A stretch of 64,000 nt of DNA, from positions 42,501 through 106,500 of the forward strand of contig JBBDHG010000054.1 of NCBI GenBank assembly GCA_037951165.1, written 5' to 3'. The position numbers and the translations under genes were made by a program. The notes under the pieces were generated by a model. It worked only from the letters and a program-made list of their open reading frames with translations, was not told where the DNA came from and made no database searches. This document shows positions 23,086 through 34,400 of the stretch, piece by piece (position 1 is the stretch's first letter; every line of letters starts with the position of its first letter). This DNA is from Lophius americanus (Eukaryota; Chordata; Actinopteri; Lophiiformes; Lophiidae).

Positions 23086-24570
23086 CTGTGGAAAACAAGA
23101 AAAGACCTGTGAGGAGGAGCCTTCGCTAATTATTTCCACTATCAAGAGAGAGGGAGCACTCACATTTTACAAATTGTGTGTAGTTCATTTCAGGACAGGA
23201 TGCAAAAATTAAATACAAACTTAGCTTTAGATATTACTGAGCTATAGTTTTTTGAATTCTAGTGAGAGGGGATCATATTGTAAATCTACATTACACTGAA
23301 CCAGAGCCATCAGTTTCAATCCCTTTTTCTCAGCTGTGTGATGTAATTGTAGTTAAAAAAGTTACAGAAGTGAACTGAAGGTTTTGTAACTGATATCATT
23401 TGGTAAGAGACCACTGAGAAATATTTCGGCCCCTATTCTTATTGAATTTACAATAACTTTCCATGATTAAGTCAATGAAATAAAATGAAATTGTGGCTTT
23501 GTGGCAAACTGCTTAGTGAAACACGTAAGTGTGAGGGCATTTTCAGTTCAATAAATCAATCAACAATGTAAATGACATTGGGAACAGAAGAAGGACTGCT
23601 GATTAAATCAATTCCTATAAACTACTATAAAACAAAATAACCATACAATTTTCAAATGCAAGATTTCAATGTTCCTTTTTTGGGAGCCTTCAGTCATATG
23701 TTGCACTTTTATTTTTGTTGTCTTGACCTCTGAGTTGGTTAGTTGTTGATGTATATGGTATAACATAGCATAAATTGATGCATTATTATTTTGTCATTTC
23801 TTGTCCTTTCAAAAATCATTTGTGAAAAGCAAAATGTTTCCAATCAATCAATACCATGTCAATAAACATGATTGCTTTATATAATCAAAACTCTAAATTT
23901 AGCCAACCAATGTGAAACTCTGATTAGCCATGATATTAAAATCACCTTCCAAACACTTGCCTAACAGTGCATCTGCAATGCACTTTGCTGTGACACCTTT
24001 CTATCAGGATAAGCATGAACCTTTTCAGCATTTTGTGGGACTGCAGTCTTTTTTGGGATCAGTTAAAATGGACATCATTGACCACTTAAGATCACTCTAG
24101 TAGGTTTAAAACAATGCACACAGGGAATACACAACAGGACCTGCAGTTTTTATCCTGGTCTGGTTGTCTTAGCCATCACAGTTGAGTTTAGATTCTGTTG
24201 CAAAGGTCCAAATGACAATGCCATGGAAATAAAGGCCTAATTTTGTTAGGGGGAGAGTGCCTTGTGATTTCTAAACAGTTTTCCCCTTGTTAACGTAGCT
24301 CAAATTGTCACACTTGCAAACTTTTCGAGGTTCCAACACATCAACTTAGAGGAGAATTGTTCACTGTATACTGTAAATATTTCAACAGCTACATTTCCCC
24401 TTTTTGTCATTAATGAAGTTTGTTTGTTTCTATCTATCTATCTTGCTTCTTAATATATCACACCCACTGACAGGTGCCATTGTAATGAGATAATGAATGT
24501 TTTTGACTTCACTTAACATTGGCTGTAATATATTGCAGATCAGTCTAAGGTGTGATCACCCAGTTTTTAC
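23086..24570. other. thsd7b intron, unique sequence
   Basis: About 1.5 kb with no recognised repeat, RNA gene or exon. A short ctatctatcta run lies at about 24430. Confidence 0.55.
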
Positions 24571-24686
24571 CTGATTGCACTTTTGCAACTCCACAATCTT
24601 GCCATCAATGCGAATACAATCCAAGACACGCAAACGTGAACCCTGACCGCAGATGACATTTTCACTCAACTGACATGTACTCCAGT
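24571..24686 (-). CDS. thsd7b: thsd7b exon: atypical TSP1 repeat (DWSTCQLSE)
   Basis: The acceptor gtattacag lies above 24686 and the donor gtaaaaac below 24571. Phase is 1 in, 0 out. It reads DWSTCQLSENVICGQGSRLR, then VLDCIRIDGKIVELQKCNQ. Human THSD7A has DWSTCQLSE..VCG.G...R.LDC.RSDGK at this place, a close match. Confidence 0.94.
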
Positions 24687-25475
24687 CTGTAATACACACA
24701 TGCAAACAGCAACACACATGTATTGGTCATTGTAACAGACAAGCTTGTAAACATACTGCAAAATTATAAATGTCTCATTTTTGGAATATACATGGAAACT
24801 TGGACCAGCATACTTTGATTCAAATCCATTCAGTTTAACACTGCAGCATCGAGACTGCCTGTCTTAATGCCTCATCATGTCGCTCAGGGGTGAATTTCAG
24901 GAAGAGAGGTTCAACAAACTCTGAGTTTAACACTGAGCTTGGCTTGGACAGTCCTGAGATAAGAACATATGAGTTTTTGGTTCCAGCACATCTGATCGGA
25001 GCTATGATTTACCATGACAACCAGTGAGACGGGTCTGGTCAAACAATCCATTTCATTCATTTAATTTCAGTACAATTCATTATTATTTAAAAACAGAAAT
25101 GCAGCTTCATCAGAACGAAAACTTGCACAGGAGAAAAGGATTGAATGAGTGAATGTATCTATTTGTTTTACTGCATTTTTCTCACACAGGCTTGTGAAAA
25201 GGTACAGATTTCTTTATTAATTTATGGGCACTAAGTGCATGTGAAGGCAGCTGAAAAAAAATACAAATACATAGTTAATCCTGGCTAGACACAGAAGTCG
25301 CCAAAAGCTTTGCTTGAAGAAAACCTGACTGAAGAAAACCTGACTGACTCAACTTACCCCACTTTCTGAAATGGAAAACCTAGAGTTTCGCTCATCTCAG
25401 GATAAACAAACTCTGAGTTTCCACTAAATTTACTTACTGAAATAATCCCCAAGTCAACTGTACAGGCCATCCTAC
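24687..25475. other. thsd7b intron largely filled by a MITE
   Basis: Of 789 bp, about 564 (24887-25450) belong to the MITE listed separately. The remaining edges look unique. Confidence 0.6.
24887..25450. mobile_element. MITE with long imperfect terminal inverted repeats
   Basis: The left end reads ggggtgaatttcaggaag, then gttcaacaaactctgagttt. The reverse complement of the right end reads ggggattatttcagtaag, then gtggaaactcagagttt. The two ends match over a patchy stretch of about 40 bp, and no coding potential lies between. The end type (ttcagga..aactctgagttt) is one I associate with abundant fish MITEs. The superfamily is uncertain (possibly Harbinger-like) and no target duplication is clear. 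The right end lies only 25 bp from the splice donor of the exon at 25476. Confidence 0.7.
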
Positions 25476-25620
25476 CTGAGATTCTGTACTGGTATGTGAA
25501 GCAAGTCCGGTTGAGGACACAGGACTCTGACTGGACCAGCTCTGGACAGGGCAAATTTCCGGAGGCTGGGAGTCGAATGATGTGTCTGCTCCTGTTCCTT
25601 GCTATTGCCTGGTCACATTG
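25476..25620 (-). CDS. thsd7b: thsd7b exon: TSP1 second half and linker
   Basis: The acceptor gttgtacag lies above 25620 and the donor gtaggatg below 25476. Phase is 0 in, 1 out. It reads QCDQAIARNRSRHIIRLPAS, then GNLPCPELVQSESCVLNRTC, then FTYQYRIS. It continues the repeat begun in the exon at 27762 (WGPWSNCPL / QC). RNRSRHIIR is the arginine strand and LPCP.LVQSESC the closing part. NRT is a possible N-glycosylation site. Confidence 0.93.
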
Positions 25621-27761
25621 CTGTACAACAAGGAGAGCATTTACAAAACATATTATTTCAAGGTTACTGGTTGAGTTAACCAGTCATTACCAAGGGATCC
25701 GTCAGCTGACCAAATCATAATAAATAGGCCGATATTATGTTGAAATTTTCATCAATGATAATCTTAAAACTTTTTGAAAAATATTTAAATTTCTGACAAA
25801 AATGTAAGGCTTTAATGTATTTGAGCTGCTGCAAAGCTTATCTCAGCTTGTTTAACTGTCAACTTTGATCCATATTTACCGTGCTGTGTAAAATTATTGG
25901 ACCCACCCTGAATTCTTCTATTTTTTTTTGTGTATTTCATACTAAAGTGTGTCAGATCATAAAAAAAAAAATCGATATAGACAAAATAAACCTGACTAAA
26001 GAAAAGTTATATATACGATTAATCTTAGTTAATTATATATAATAGTTAACAAGGGTTATCCAATTCCTAAATCTACAGCATGGCAAATTGTAAGTGTTCT
26101 GAACATAAACAGATCGTTTCAGCTTGCACCAGACGATCAAAACCGGGTTCAGGACTGGACATTGACCATACTAGGTTTTGCAACATGATATACTTTGACT
26201 CCTGGGTCTTGTCAGAAGGAGCTGCCACTGCACTACAGGACTCATTTATGCATACAGATTGGGAGGTTTTTAAGACAGCAGTCTCCCAGGGAGACCACAT
26301 AAACATTGAGCTGGTAAAAAAGAAAGTTAACAGCTACATCCCGAAGTGCTCAGAAAATGCCACTGCAACCAAGACCATCACGCAAACTCTGCATGACTTC
26401 GCATGCCACTACATTCCATGGAGCGGCTTGCTCTTCTGCGATACACCATCTTCTTCCTCATCACACTGTATCTCTTGCTGTCTGAGGCACTCTGTAAGCA
26501 GTCCATCCATCTTCTCGATGTTTTCTCAGATGCTCCTGTTTTTATCCTCGACTGAGACTCCTCATCAGTCTCCGGGACATAGAGGCCCCTGCGGCATTGG
26601 CAACAGGGGCCTTATAGTACAGCCGCAGGGGCTGAGGTGAGGGGCTCAGTCGAAGTCTGAGGGGATTTGCTGAGCAATAGTCAGAACCTCAGGTCTATTT
26701 TTTAATTTGATACATTTTTAACACATGTTTAAGAGGCACTAGATATTCGTGCACCTTAATAAATTACATTGTTATATTGAGTTATTGTGATTTTTTGTGT
26801 CAATTTGTTGGACATTGTTTTCTATATTGTTGATGAAGTGTGGTATAGTTCAGTTTATTCTTTTCCTATAGAATCTCTAATGGCCGCTTGGCCTGCCATG
26901 GAATTCTAGTTAGCAAGTTGTCTTCTGTTATTGAATTATTGTTAACCATCACCGCCCTATTCCTTGTGGGATATTTTATTCTTATTTTGTTCAAAAATTG
27001 GTTGTAAATTAAACAGTACTTATTGAACACTGTGCTTACTTGTGGCTTCATCCTCCCCTCACATTAAATAGGGTTGTAAAAAGCTGTCACACAAAGGTAA
27101 GTTAGTTGTAAGCGTTAGATATTTACAAGATTTCTATAGTAAAGTTTTGTTTAGCTCAATGTATACAACAGATTGATGTATTTATCTAATCTAAAGGCAA
27201 AATACTGACTCGATGAGCAGGTTCGAAACTAAAAGCATTAATTACTTATTTGTAAGCTGATAATAACCCAAGATGGAAAAATCGATTACATTCCAATACA
27301 CAGACTGGCCATAACAATTGTGCTGGTCCTGTTTTGCTGCCAAAACATCATCCGTCCGAATAACACTTTGGTTGGTGCTTACCATTAAAGATTGGGAGCA
27401 CCCAATAAAACTTGTAACTTCAGAAATGACCTCACAATTTCAAGAAGAAAATTTTCAATTGCTGTCTCCAATATCCCACCAACTCAAATGTTCAGGTGTG
27501 ACAAGATATTCCATGTTACTCTGACTTAACCTGTCAATGGTTATACAATTGTGGCTGGTAAGTGTGTATTATTGATGACAAAAGCCACACAAGTTCCTAT
27601 CCATTTTGGTTTAAACATGAATAACCTCTTCTTCCCTCCAGCGTCCGTTGTTATATGACGATGATTATGGACATGCGTTTACTGATAATAATAAATTACC
27701 TGATTTAGCTAACAACCTGTCCACCGACCAGGGAAACAGTCACTTAATAATTGCTTCTCAC
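25621..27761. other. thsd7b intron with a LINE fragment
   Basis: About 2.1 kb. It holds the LINE fragment at 26081-26420 and a GC-rich double hairpin at 26583-26632. Outside these nothing is recognised. Confidence 0.55.
26081..26420 (+). mobile_element. LINE fragment (endonuclease-RT linker, CR1/Rex1-like)
   Basis: The open frame reads SEGAATALQDSFMHTDWEVF, then VNSYIPKCSENATATKTITQ. The pattern ALQDCF..TDWD.F..A, then ..YI.KC.DD...TKTI is the linker between endonuclease and reverse transcriptase in common fish LINEs. Neither catalytic domain is present. The frame stays open to 26640 by chance, since the text after 26420 no longer resembles the family. Confidence 0.6.
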
Positions 27762-27918
27762 CAGAGGGCAGTTGCTCCAGGGTCCCCAATGTGCTGTGAC
27801 ACAGTCGTTGGGGCAGGCGAGGAAGCACACCTGGGCTCTGGGTGGCATTTCTTCCTGATCACATAAACTGTCTTCCACACTGCTGGCCTCCCCACTTGTT
27901 GTTCCATTCTTCACACAC
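27762..27918 (-). CDS. thsd7b: thsd7b exon: TSP1 end and next repeat start
   Basis: The acceptor tctgctag lies above 27918 and the donor gtgagaag below 27762. Phase is 2 in, 0 out. It reads CVKNGTTSGEASSVEDSLCD, then QEEMPPRAQVCFLACPNDCV, then TAHWGPWSNCPL. SVED.LCD..EMP...VC.L.CP.DCV..WGPW..C is the family text at this site. It has an NGT glycosylation site near the start. Confidence 0.94.
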
Positions 27919-28989
27919 CTAGCAGAGCAGCAGAGGTAGATGTATAACTAGTCTCAGGGGAATCCTAAAGTTTGACTCAAAACAGATAACACCTTTTTTT
28001 CACAGGCAGCTTGTTTCCTTTACACAATCTTTACAATGAGTCCCCAAGTGTTTGAGTTCTATAAACATTTAGGTGTATAATTGTGAAACTTGGGTAATAA
28101 AAGAGTATTTATTGAACATTAATTACTGGTCTTATAACGGACTTAATAATTATTGATTAAGTATCTTGGTCTGCAAAGTTAAGCAACTACTGATTTGCTA
28201 TTCTTTCTGATGAACCAGGACACTGGCTGCAAAATACGTTTGCCTTAATTTAGGATTCTGAGAACATGACCATATTTCTCACTCAATTTGAAATCTTCCA
28301 ATTTCCTTGCATTTTTGCATTTTAGAATATGTCAAACGTCCTTAACATATTTCAATAAGATTTGGCCGAGATTGGATTGAGTGACTAGATTTTTAAGGTT
28401 GGTCTTTGATAATCCAGGTGATAATCCTGGATTTTATGCAGCTTTGGCAGAAATGTTTGCTTTCTTGTTACTTCATATGTTTCCCTAATGAGTCAATGGC
28501 CTCAGTCACCAATATTTACAACAACAGAAGATTTTGTAATTTTAATTTGTAGCTCTGACATAGAAAATATGTCTCTGACTTTATGAATTGGTATACTCTT
28601 CACGAGTATGGAAACTGCTTCTTTAAACCTCAGAACAATACACAAATTTCTGAAATGAACAATAATACCTGTTTTAAGCTGATCTTTTACAAGACCTCGT
28701 GGGTGGCCGTCTGCGCTTAGATTTTGATTAATGGCACTGACTTGCAACTAAAGGTAGGCTTAGATTAAACAACAACAATTTATCTCTTAATCCAGTCCTA
28801 TTTTGGCTTTTCCCATTCCTTATGGTGCACAAAAGAGAGCAGAAGTTTGTTCAAACTATATTCAACTTGCATCACTTTGTCAGCACTAGTTTGTATTAAA
28901 GCTACAGCACTATGTCCGGTCTACTCTCTCCCAGTGTGTGTTTTGCAATGCAAAGCTAGCTGTCAGCCAAGTTTAACCTGCTCACGGAC
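27919..28989. other. thsd7b intron, unique sequence
   Basis: About 1.1 kb with nothing that I recognise. Confidence 0.6.
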
Positions 28990-29123
28990 CTGATCTTGCG
29001 GCTTTGGACTCCCTCCCCACAGGCTGGCAGATTGTCCACGGTATTGATGGTACACATGGACCAGGGCACAGTCCGCCACTCATATTGGCTGCATTCACTG
29101 TGGCACCGCAGAACCTCATACAC
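28990..29123 (-). CDS. thsd7b: thsd7b exon: atypical TSP1 repeat (VYEVLRCHSEC)
   Basis: The acceptor atgtacag lies above 29123 and the donor gtccgtga below 28990. Phase is 0 in, 2 out. It reads VYEVLRCHSECSQYEWRTVP, then WSMCTINTVDNLPACGEGVQ, then SRKI. VYEV..CHS.C.QY.W...PWS.C and CGEGVQ.RK are the family text. The protein residues equivalent to AQ before VYEV in human are absent, so the acceptor has moved slightly. Confidence 0.93.
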
Positions 29124-29189
29124 CTGTACATATATATGTGCAAACACACATGAATTGAGAGACAATAGGGATTTCAGACAGTTGCGGAG

Positions 29190-29665
29190 CTCAACAAGGT
29201 GACAGTTTTAGGGAAGAAGCTGTCCCTGAGTCTGCTGGTCTGAGATCGGACAGACCTATAGCTTCATCCAGAGGGGTGTGAAAATGGTCTGTGGCTGGGA
29301 TGAGAACAGTCCTTAACAATACATCGGGCCTGAGGCAGGCATCGCTTGTGCTGGACAGTCTCAATCGAGGGAAGTAAGGACCCGATGATGCTTTGTTTTC
29401 ACAACCCTCTATAGAGCATTTGGGTCCGAGACAGCAATTGCCATAGCAGACCATGATGAAGTTGGTGAGGATTTTCTCAATGGTGCAGAGGTAGAAGTTC
29501 ACCAGAATCTGAGGAGACAGATGAAGTGTGAGGGGCTTATGGTCCACCGGGAGAACAGCTTTAGTGGCCACCTCCTGGTTGTCCCTCTCAAAACATGCAT
29601 AAAAGCTGTTGAGTTCATTATTGCCAAAGATTCTGGATGTTTAAACTGCACTTTAAATGCTAATG
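29190..29665 (-). mobile_element. LINE 3' fragment (CR1/Rex1-like)
   Basis: On the minus strand the frame reads LSPQILVNFYLCTIEKILTN, then MVCYGNC, then ILVNFY-type text continuing to a C-terminal FFP..S stretch. An upstream piece in a second frame reads LNSFYACFERDNQEVATKA, the linker of the same LINE group (ELN.F.ARFE). QLL..FY..TIE.ILT..I.VWYGN is the typical C-terminal part of Rex1-like proteins. The reverse transcriptase core is deleted between the two pieces. It shares about 80 bp of recognisably similar text with the copy at 37330-37930. Confidence 0.7.
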
Positions 29666-30146
29666 CTGAAAAAAAGAACAATAAATCACCTTAATATAAA
29701 AATAAATTGAATGTATGATTTGGTGAGGACAACATGGCATGTGTAAGAACGACAATGGTAGGCACTTTAGCTGAGGATGTAATTGGCTTGATGTTGAGCC
29801 TATTCCCTTCCGCTCACTCAACCAGTGACTCTGACATCTGTGTATAACCAAGGGAACAGTTAATGCAATGCTCATGTAATCACATGTTTCCTCTCAAACT
29901 ATGTAACAGTCCGACTCAGTTAAAGGGTTATTCTAGAGGACAATTTGTGGGAAAGGGCTATGACAATCTGTATTGGGTGTTTGAGTGTGTGGTAGTATTT
30001 GTGTGTACAGACTAGTGAGAGGGAATGGGTCTGGAGTATTCCCTCCACTTAGAGCCTCAAAGATGCCCATTACCAACCCTCATCATCTCCCATCTGTCTA
30101 TGCAGATGCCCCTGACGGGTAAACTGGCAACTAGTAGGCGAAAGCC

Positions 30147-30508
30147 AGATCATTCCTGCTGCCGCCGCGACCCGACGCTGGAGAAGCGGAAGAAAGTGGA
30201 TTACCATAGCTTATATCTTTGCTTCTTTTTCCCCCATCTGTATCTCTCATTCCCTCTCTCTCTCTCTCTCTCTTCAAACGGGTCATGGCAGTAGGCCGTC
30301 CACCCTGAGTGTTGGTTTCCGAGGTTTGTGCCCTCTAAAAGGCAGTTTTTTCACGCCACTATTGCCAAGTGCTTGCTCACGGAGGAATTCGTTGGGTATC
30401 TGTAGATAATTATATAAAGAGTTTGGTCTAGACCTGCTCTTTGTGGAAATCACCTTGAGAAAATTGTTGTTGTGAATTGGCGCTATATAAATAAAGATTG
30501 ATTGATTG
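30147..30508 (+). mobile_element. L2-type LINE 3' tail, copy 1
   Basis: This 5'-truncated copy has the same 3' untranslated region as the long L2 at 44990-50608. Shared landmarks are a pyrimidine tract with (ct)n at 30251-30273, ggcagtaggccgtccaccct, cgccaagtgcttgctcacgg and gtttggtctagacctgctct. It ends ataaataaagattgattgat. The tgattgattg end is a short 3' repeat, as used by L2 elements in place of a poly(A) tail. Confidence 0.8.
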
Positions 30509-30985
30509 TCTGCGCCCACTTTCTCCAATAGTACTATAAAACACAGTTCCAGCTTAGCTGCTAATTTAATCACAAGTAAATTATTCTGTTGTCACCTTCC
30601 GCAGTATATACACTTTATTTATATATTCTATATATTTTGATGTGACCTTAGTACTTGGGTAATAATACCATTATAACACCATACCATAAGCTAAGCTACC
30701 ATAAGTCTAAATGCGGCAAATAATTCTTTGATCCTCGGATAGCTTTCTCTCTATGTTTGATATTTTGTACGTATAAAAAAAGGGATGTCAAGTACCAACT
30801 GGACCTGTCCGAAAAGTATTTGGCCCCCATAGAAGTGTATCCCAAAAACAACAGAACTGCACAAGAAACTCATACCAGGTGGACTACACACAAAAACCCT
30901 ATTACTTATAGAACTGTGCAATTCCATGCCCAATAAAATAGAAAAAAATCATAAGAATAGCATTGCCTTGTCGTATCCACCAGTA
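30509..30985. other. thsd7b intron between L2 tail and Tc1 fragment
   Basis: AT-rich sequence. Text with gtatttggcccccatag at about 30818 may belong to a transposon end, but I could not place it. Confidence 0.4.
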
Positions 30986-31480
30986 GAACACTATACAACA
31001 TTCCAGAAGAGATGAGGAGGACAGATATTGAAATACATAATTTTGGGAAGGGTTACAACAGTATTTCGAACATTCTAGGGCGCCACATATCCACAGCGAG
31101 ACACATTATCTACAAATGGAGAGGACTTGGCTCTTCCAGGAAGTACAGATCTTAAGAATATATCAGAGGAACTGCAGGTGTCTCTCATCTCAGTAAATGT
31201 CAGTGTTCATGGTTCCAGTAGGACAAATAAACTATATTTATAGGCAGAAATTGCATAAATTGAGTGTGAAGTACATCAGGGTTCACCTAAATTTTGTCAC
31301 AACACACTATGATGAAACAAAGAGCTGTTGGGAGAATATTGTAGGGATTGATGAGACCGAAGATGACAGGTGTCCTCTGAAAACAGAACAAAGCGTTCCA
31401 CAAAAAGAGCATCAAACCTATATTCAAGCTGACAGTGTTATGTTGCGTGGATAATTCGCTGCTTAAGTTGACATAATTGA
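30986..31480 (+). mobile_element. Tc1-like transposon fragment
   Basis: The text GKGYNSISNILGRHISTARH, then IIYKWRGLG at about 31040-31130 is the helix-turn-helix DNA-binding part of a Tc1 transposase. Later frames give HLNFVTTHYDETKSCWENI, then a DET-like catalytic stretch, then VMLRG at about 31440 (VMLWGCF in intact copies). There are several frame breaks and no terminal repeats. Confidence 0.7.
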
Positions 31481-34400
31481 ACAAAATTACATCTGCTCTG
31501 TACCTGCAAATTATGAAGGAAAATGTAATATCATTAGTCAGTGAGTATAAGCACAAGCACGACTGGGTCATACAGGAAGAATATGACCCGAATGAAAGAG
31601 TAAGTTAACCTCTGAATGGCTCAAAAGGAGTAAAATTAAAGTTGTGAATTGGCCAAGTAAATGCATTTCCAATGTGACTCCTATTAAGCAGTTCTGCGAA
31701 AAAGGGATGGCCTAAATTACCCCGCGGCAATGACAAAGACTGATTTACTTTTACGGAGACATGGCAGTGTTTTTCAGCTAAAAGTGGGACATGTAGCTAT
31801 TAAGTTCAGGCAAATATATTTTCTGCCTGGTAATTACGTCGTTGAATAACCCTTTTTCCTTAAAATTTTCATTTAAAACTTTCATTTTGTGTTTTTTCTG
31901 ATTTAATTTAGTTTTACAAGACAACATAGTATGAGATACACACATAAATAGAAGAAGTCACCATACTTTACACAACATTGTATATAGTTTTATCTTTTGT
32001 TGTAATTTTCGAGCTACATGCACGCTAAATGACAATAGCTTGAGCTATTTGCTCCATAGTATGTCTTAGTTCACTCTCAATAAAAACAGCTATCTTGGTG
32101 GAGGGAAAAGGGGTAAAACAGAAGTTAGAATCATATAACACAGGCCATATTATTAAATTTGTTTTATGTATTATATATAAAATCTCTATAGTCTTCTCAT
32201 TCATTTGTTACCTGTGAAATCCTTTTTTTTTTTTAAATGCGCAGATATGGAATGCTTATTTCCCAGCTCCCTCTCTTCAAGCAATCTGTCTAATCTTTAA
32301 TTGACAATTAAATGACGAACCAAAGAGTCTATTTAGAATAATTCAGGGTGAGGGCCTTCAGTTAAAATGCACAAGTAATATGATCCAAATGCACTACCAT
32401 TATAGCACTCAAGACAGCAATTGTTCTGTCTCTCGACCGAAAAGGTCACAAGAGTGGAATATGTGAGTTGTAAAACTCTTGACATGCATTTTTCTTCATT
32501 AGCTAAAGCAGAGTATATGCAAAATAAACAGCACTGACCTTAGCCTGTGTAGATGTCCATATTAGCAGTGCATGACAAGGCAGAAGTTGGGCAGGGGAGA
32601 GAAGAACAATGATATGATCATTAGTTTAAATTTTGCCTGTAGTGACAGAGATGAGTGATTTTTATCTTTGTTCTGTTCTGTATCACACTGATGTGGTAAA
32701 GGATGATAAAATTATCTCATCATCTACAGTGAATGTAGAAGTCCTGGATTTTCTTGCCAAACTGAATGAGTCATTCTGTTGAAAGAACTTTAAAGTGACA
32801 CTGTGGTTCATAGCAACAGCTAAAGGCAACTCTGAGAAATTAAATTGTCTGAGTGGTCGAGAGAAGCTGGTTTTGTGTCCTCTGTATTCAAACAAGGTTA
32901 CTAAAAACTATTATGTAGTTAAATGAAACCAGTAAGGCTGCCCTTATTTATTTTACAGAGTATAATTAATTTCCCTTAACCAAAGTAAGTACAAACATTA
33001 CTTGTAAACATAGATATAGCTTACTTTAACTGCCCTCTCTGGAGGCTTGTTTCAGCCAAATACTATTTACTTCATGCAGTGACAAATGGTCAAAGCAGGA
33101 TAATGTATTTATGTAGGTATATGCTGCAAATCCTGTTGACGGCACACACTATCAGTTTTACCTCCAGCTATTCAAGACTGTTTAAATTTGAACAGGACAC
33201 GCTGAGGATCAGGCAAACCTTTTTTTTTCTTAAAAAGACAGTCAGTGATGATCATCTTCCTATAACATTGTTTACAGAGGAATAAAACATTTATTTAATT
33301 TTCACATTACATGGCATGGCAAATAAAGTGAAGTTTTTGTCATGTCTCTTTTGCTGTTTGAGGTATTTGGCTAATGCTTTCACCCATAGCACCAAAAAAG
33401 AAAAAAACATGTAATGAGTGAACCCCGTGCAGAAAAACAGGCATTAAACCATTCTGTAATTCCCTCAAAAATTACAGCCATTACATGAAAACATACACAA
33501 GTATGTGAAGTGATGATGAGCCCTCCTGCACTGATGGCATTTTTATATAAATAGACAATCAAGACGGAAACCCTTAAAGAGGGAGCACTCAATGTTATTC
33601 ACTTTGTCATTGTGTGACAAAAACCAAAGAGTAACTCCCCATCACAGTGAGCTATACTCACAAGAGATAATAATGTCTCAAACATACTCATGAAATGATA
33701 AGTTAAAAAAGAGTAAAGGCCAATATGATTACGGCTTATGTCAATATAACCTTTGTTAATTTTTTCAGAAAATAAAACAAAAATAATTCTGAAATAACTA
33801 ATACATTGATCTTTTTTGAGACGGTTATTATACTAAACACTAATATGGCAACTTGTTTTTCATATAGCAAAAATGCACTTGAAAATATTGTTAAGGTGGC
33901 AAATAAAACAGCAGTTGTACAGATTGAGCCAAATATTCAAGAAGCAGGTTCTCTTTTCTTTTTTTTTATCCTGTCCTGTCCATCTGCCTCAGCATGCAGA
34001 ATGAGGATCTGCCTGCCTTGCAGTGCCAGACAGATTGTAGTCTGTCTTATTCCTCCAGTTGCGTGAATTGTATTTGATTACTTATATATATATATAACAA
34101 ATTATAGTTCTACAAGCAGGTTCTCAGCCTACGTGTGTGTTAAATTTTTATTGAGAGGAAAAAAACGGTGTAAAAAATTCTTCACCCTTGCCTCTATTCA
34201 AGCCATGAATGCTGTTTGCAGGAGAAAGTAACTGCTGCTGTAATGATAAGTTCAACACCTCAGTGATGGTGAGGATATTGATGCGGGAGAATAGGGAGTA
34301 CTCCCTGTTGTGTACAGATGGACGGATGCCCCATTTTGCTGGGGCATAGGTTTGCAACTTTACGACATTGGGGAGATAACATAAACGGTCTCTCTTGAAC

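Noticed and set aside
26420..26640. C-terminal part of a 186-codon open frame
   Set aside because: It no longer resembles the LINE protein after about 26420 and contains the GC-rich hairpin. It is a chance extension.
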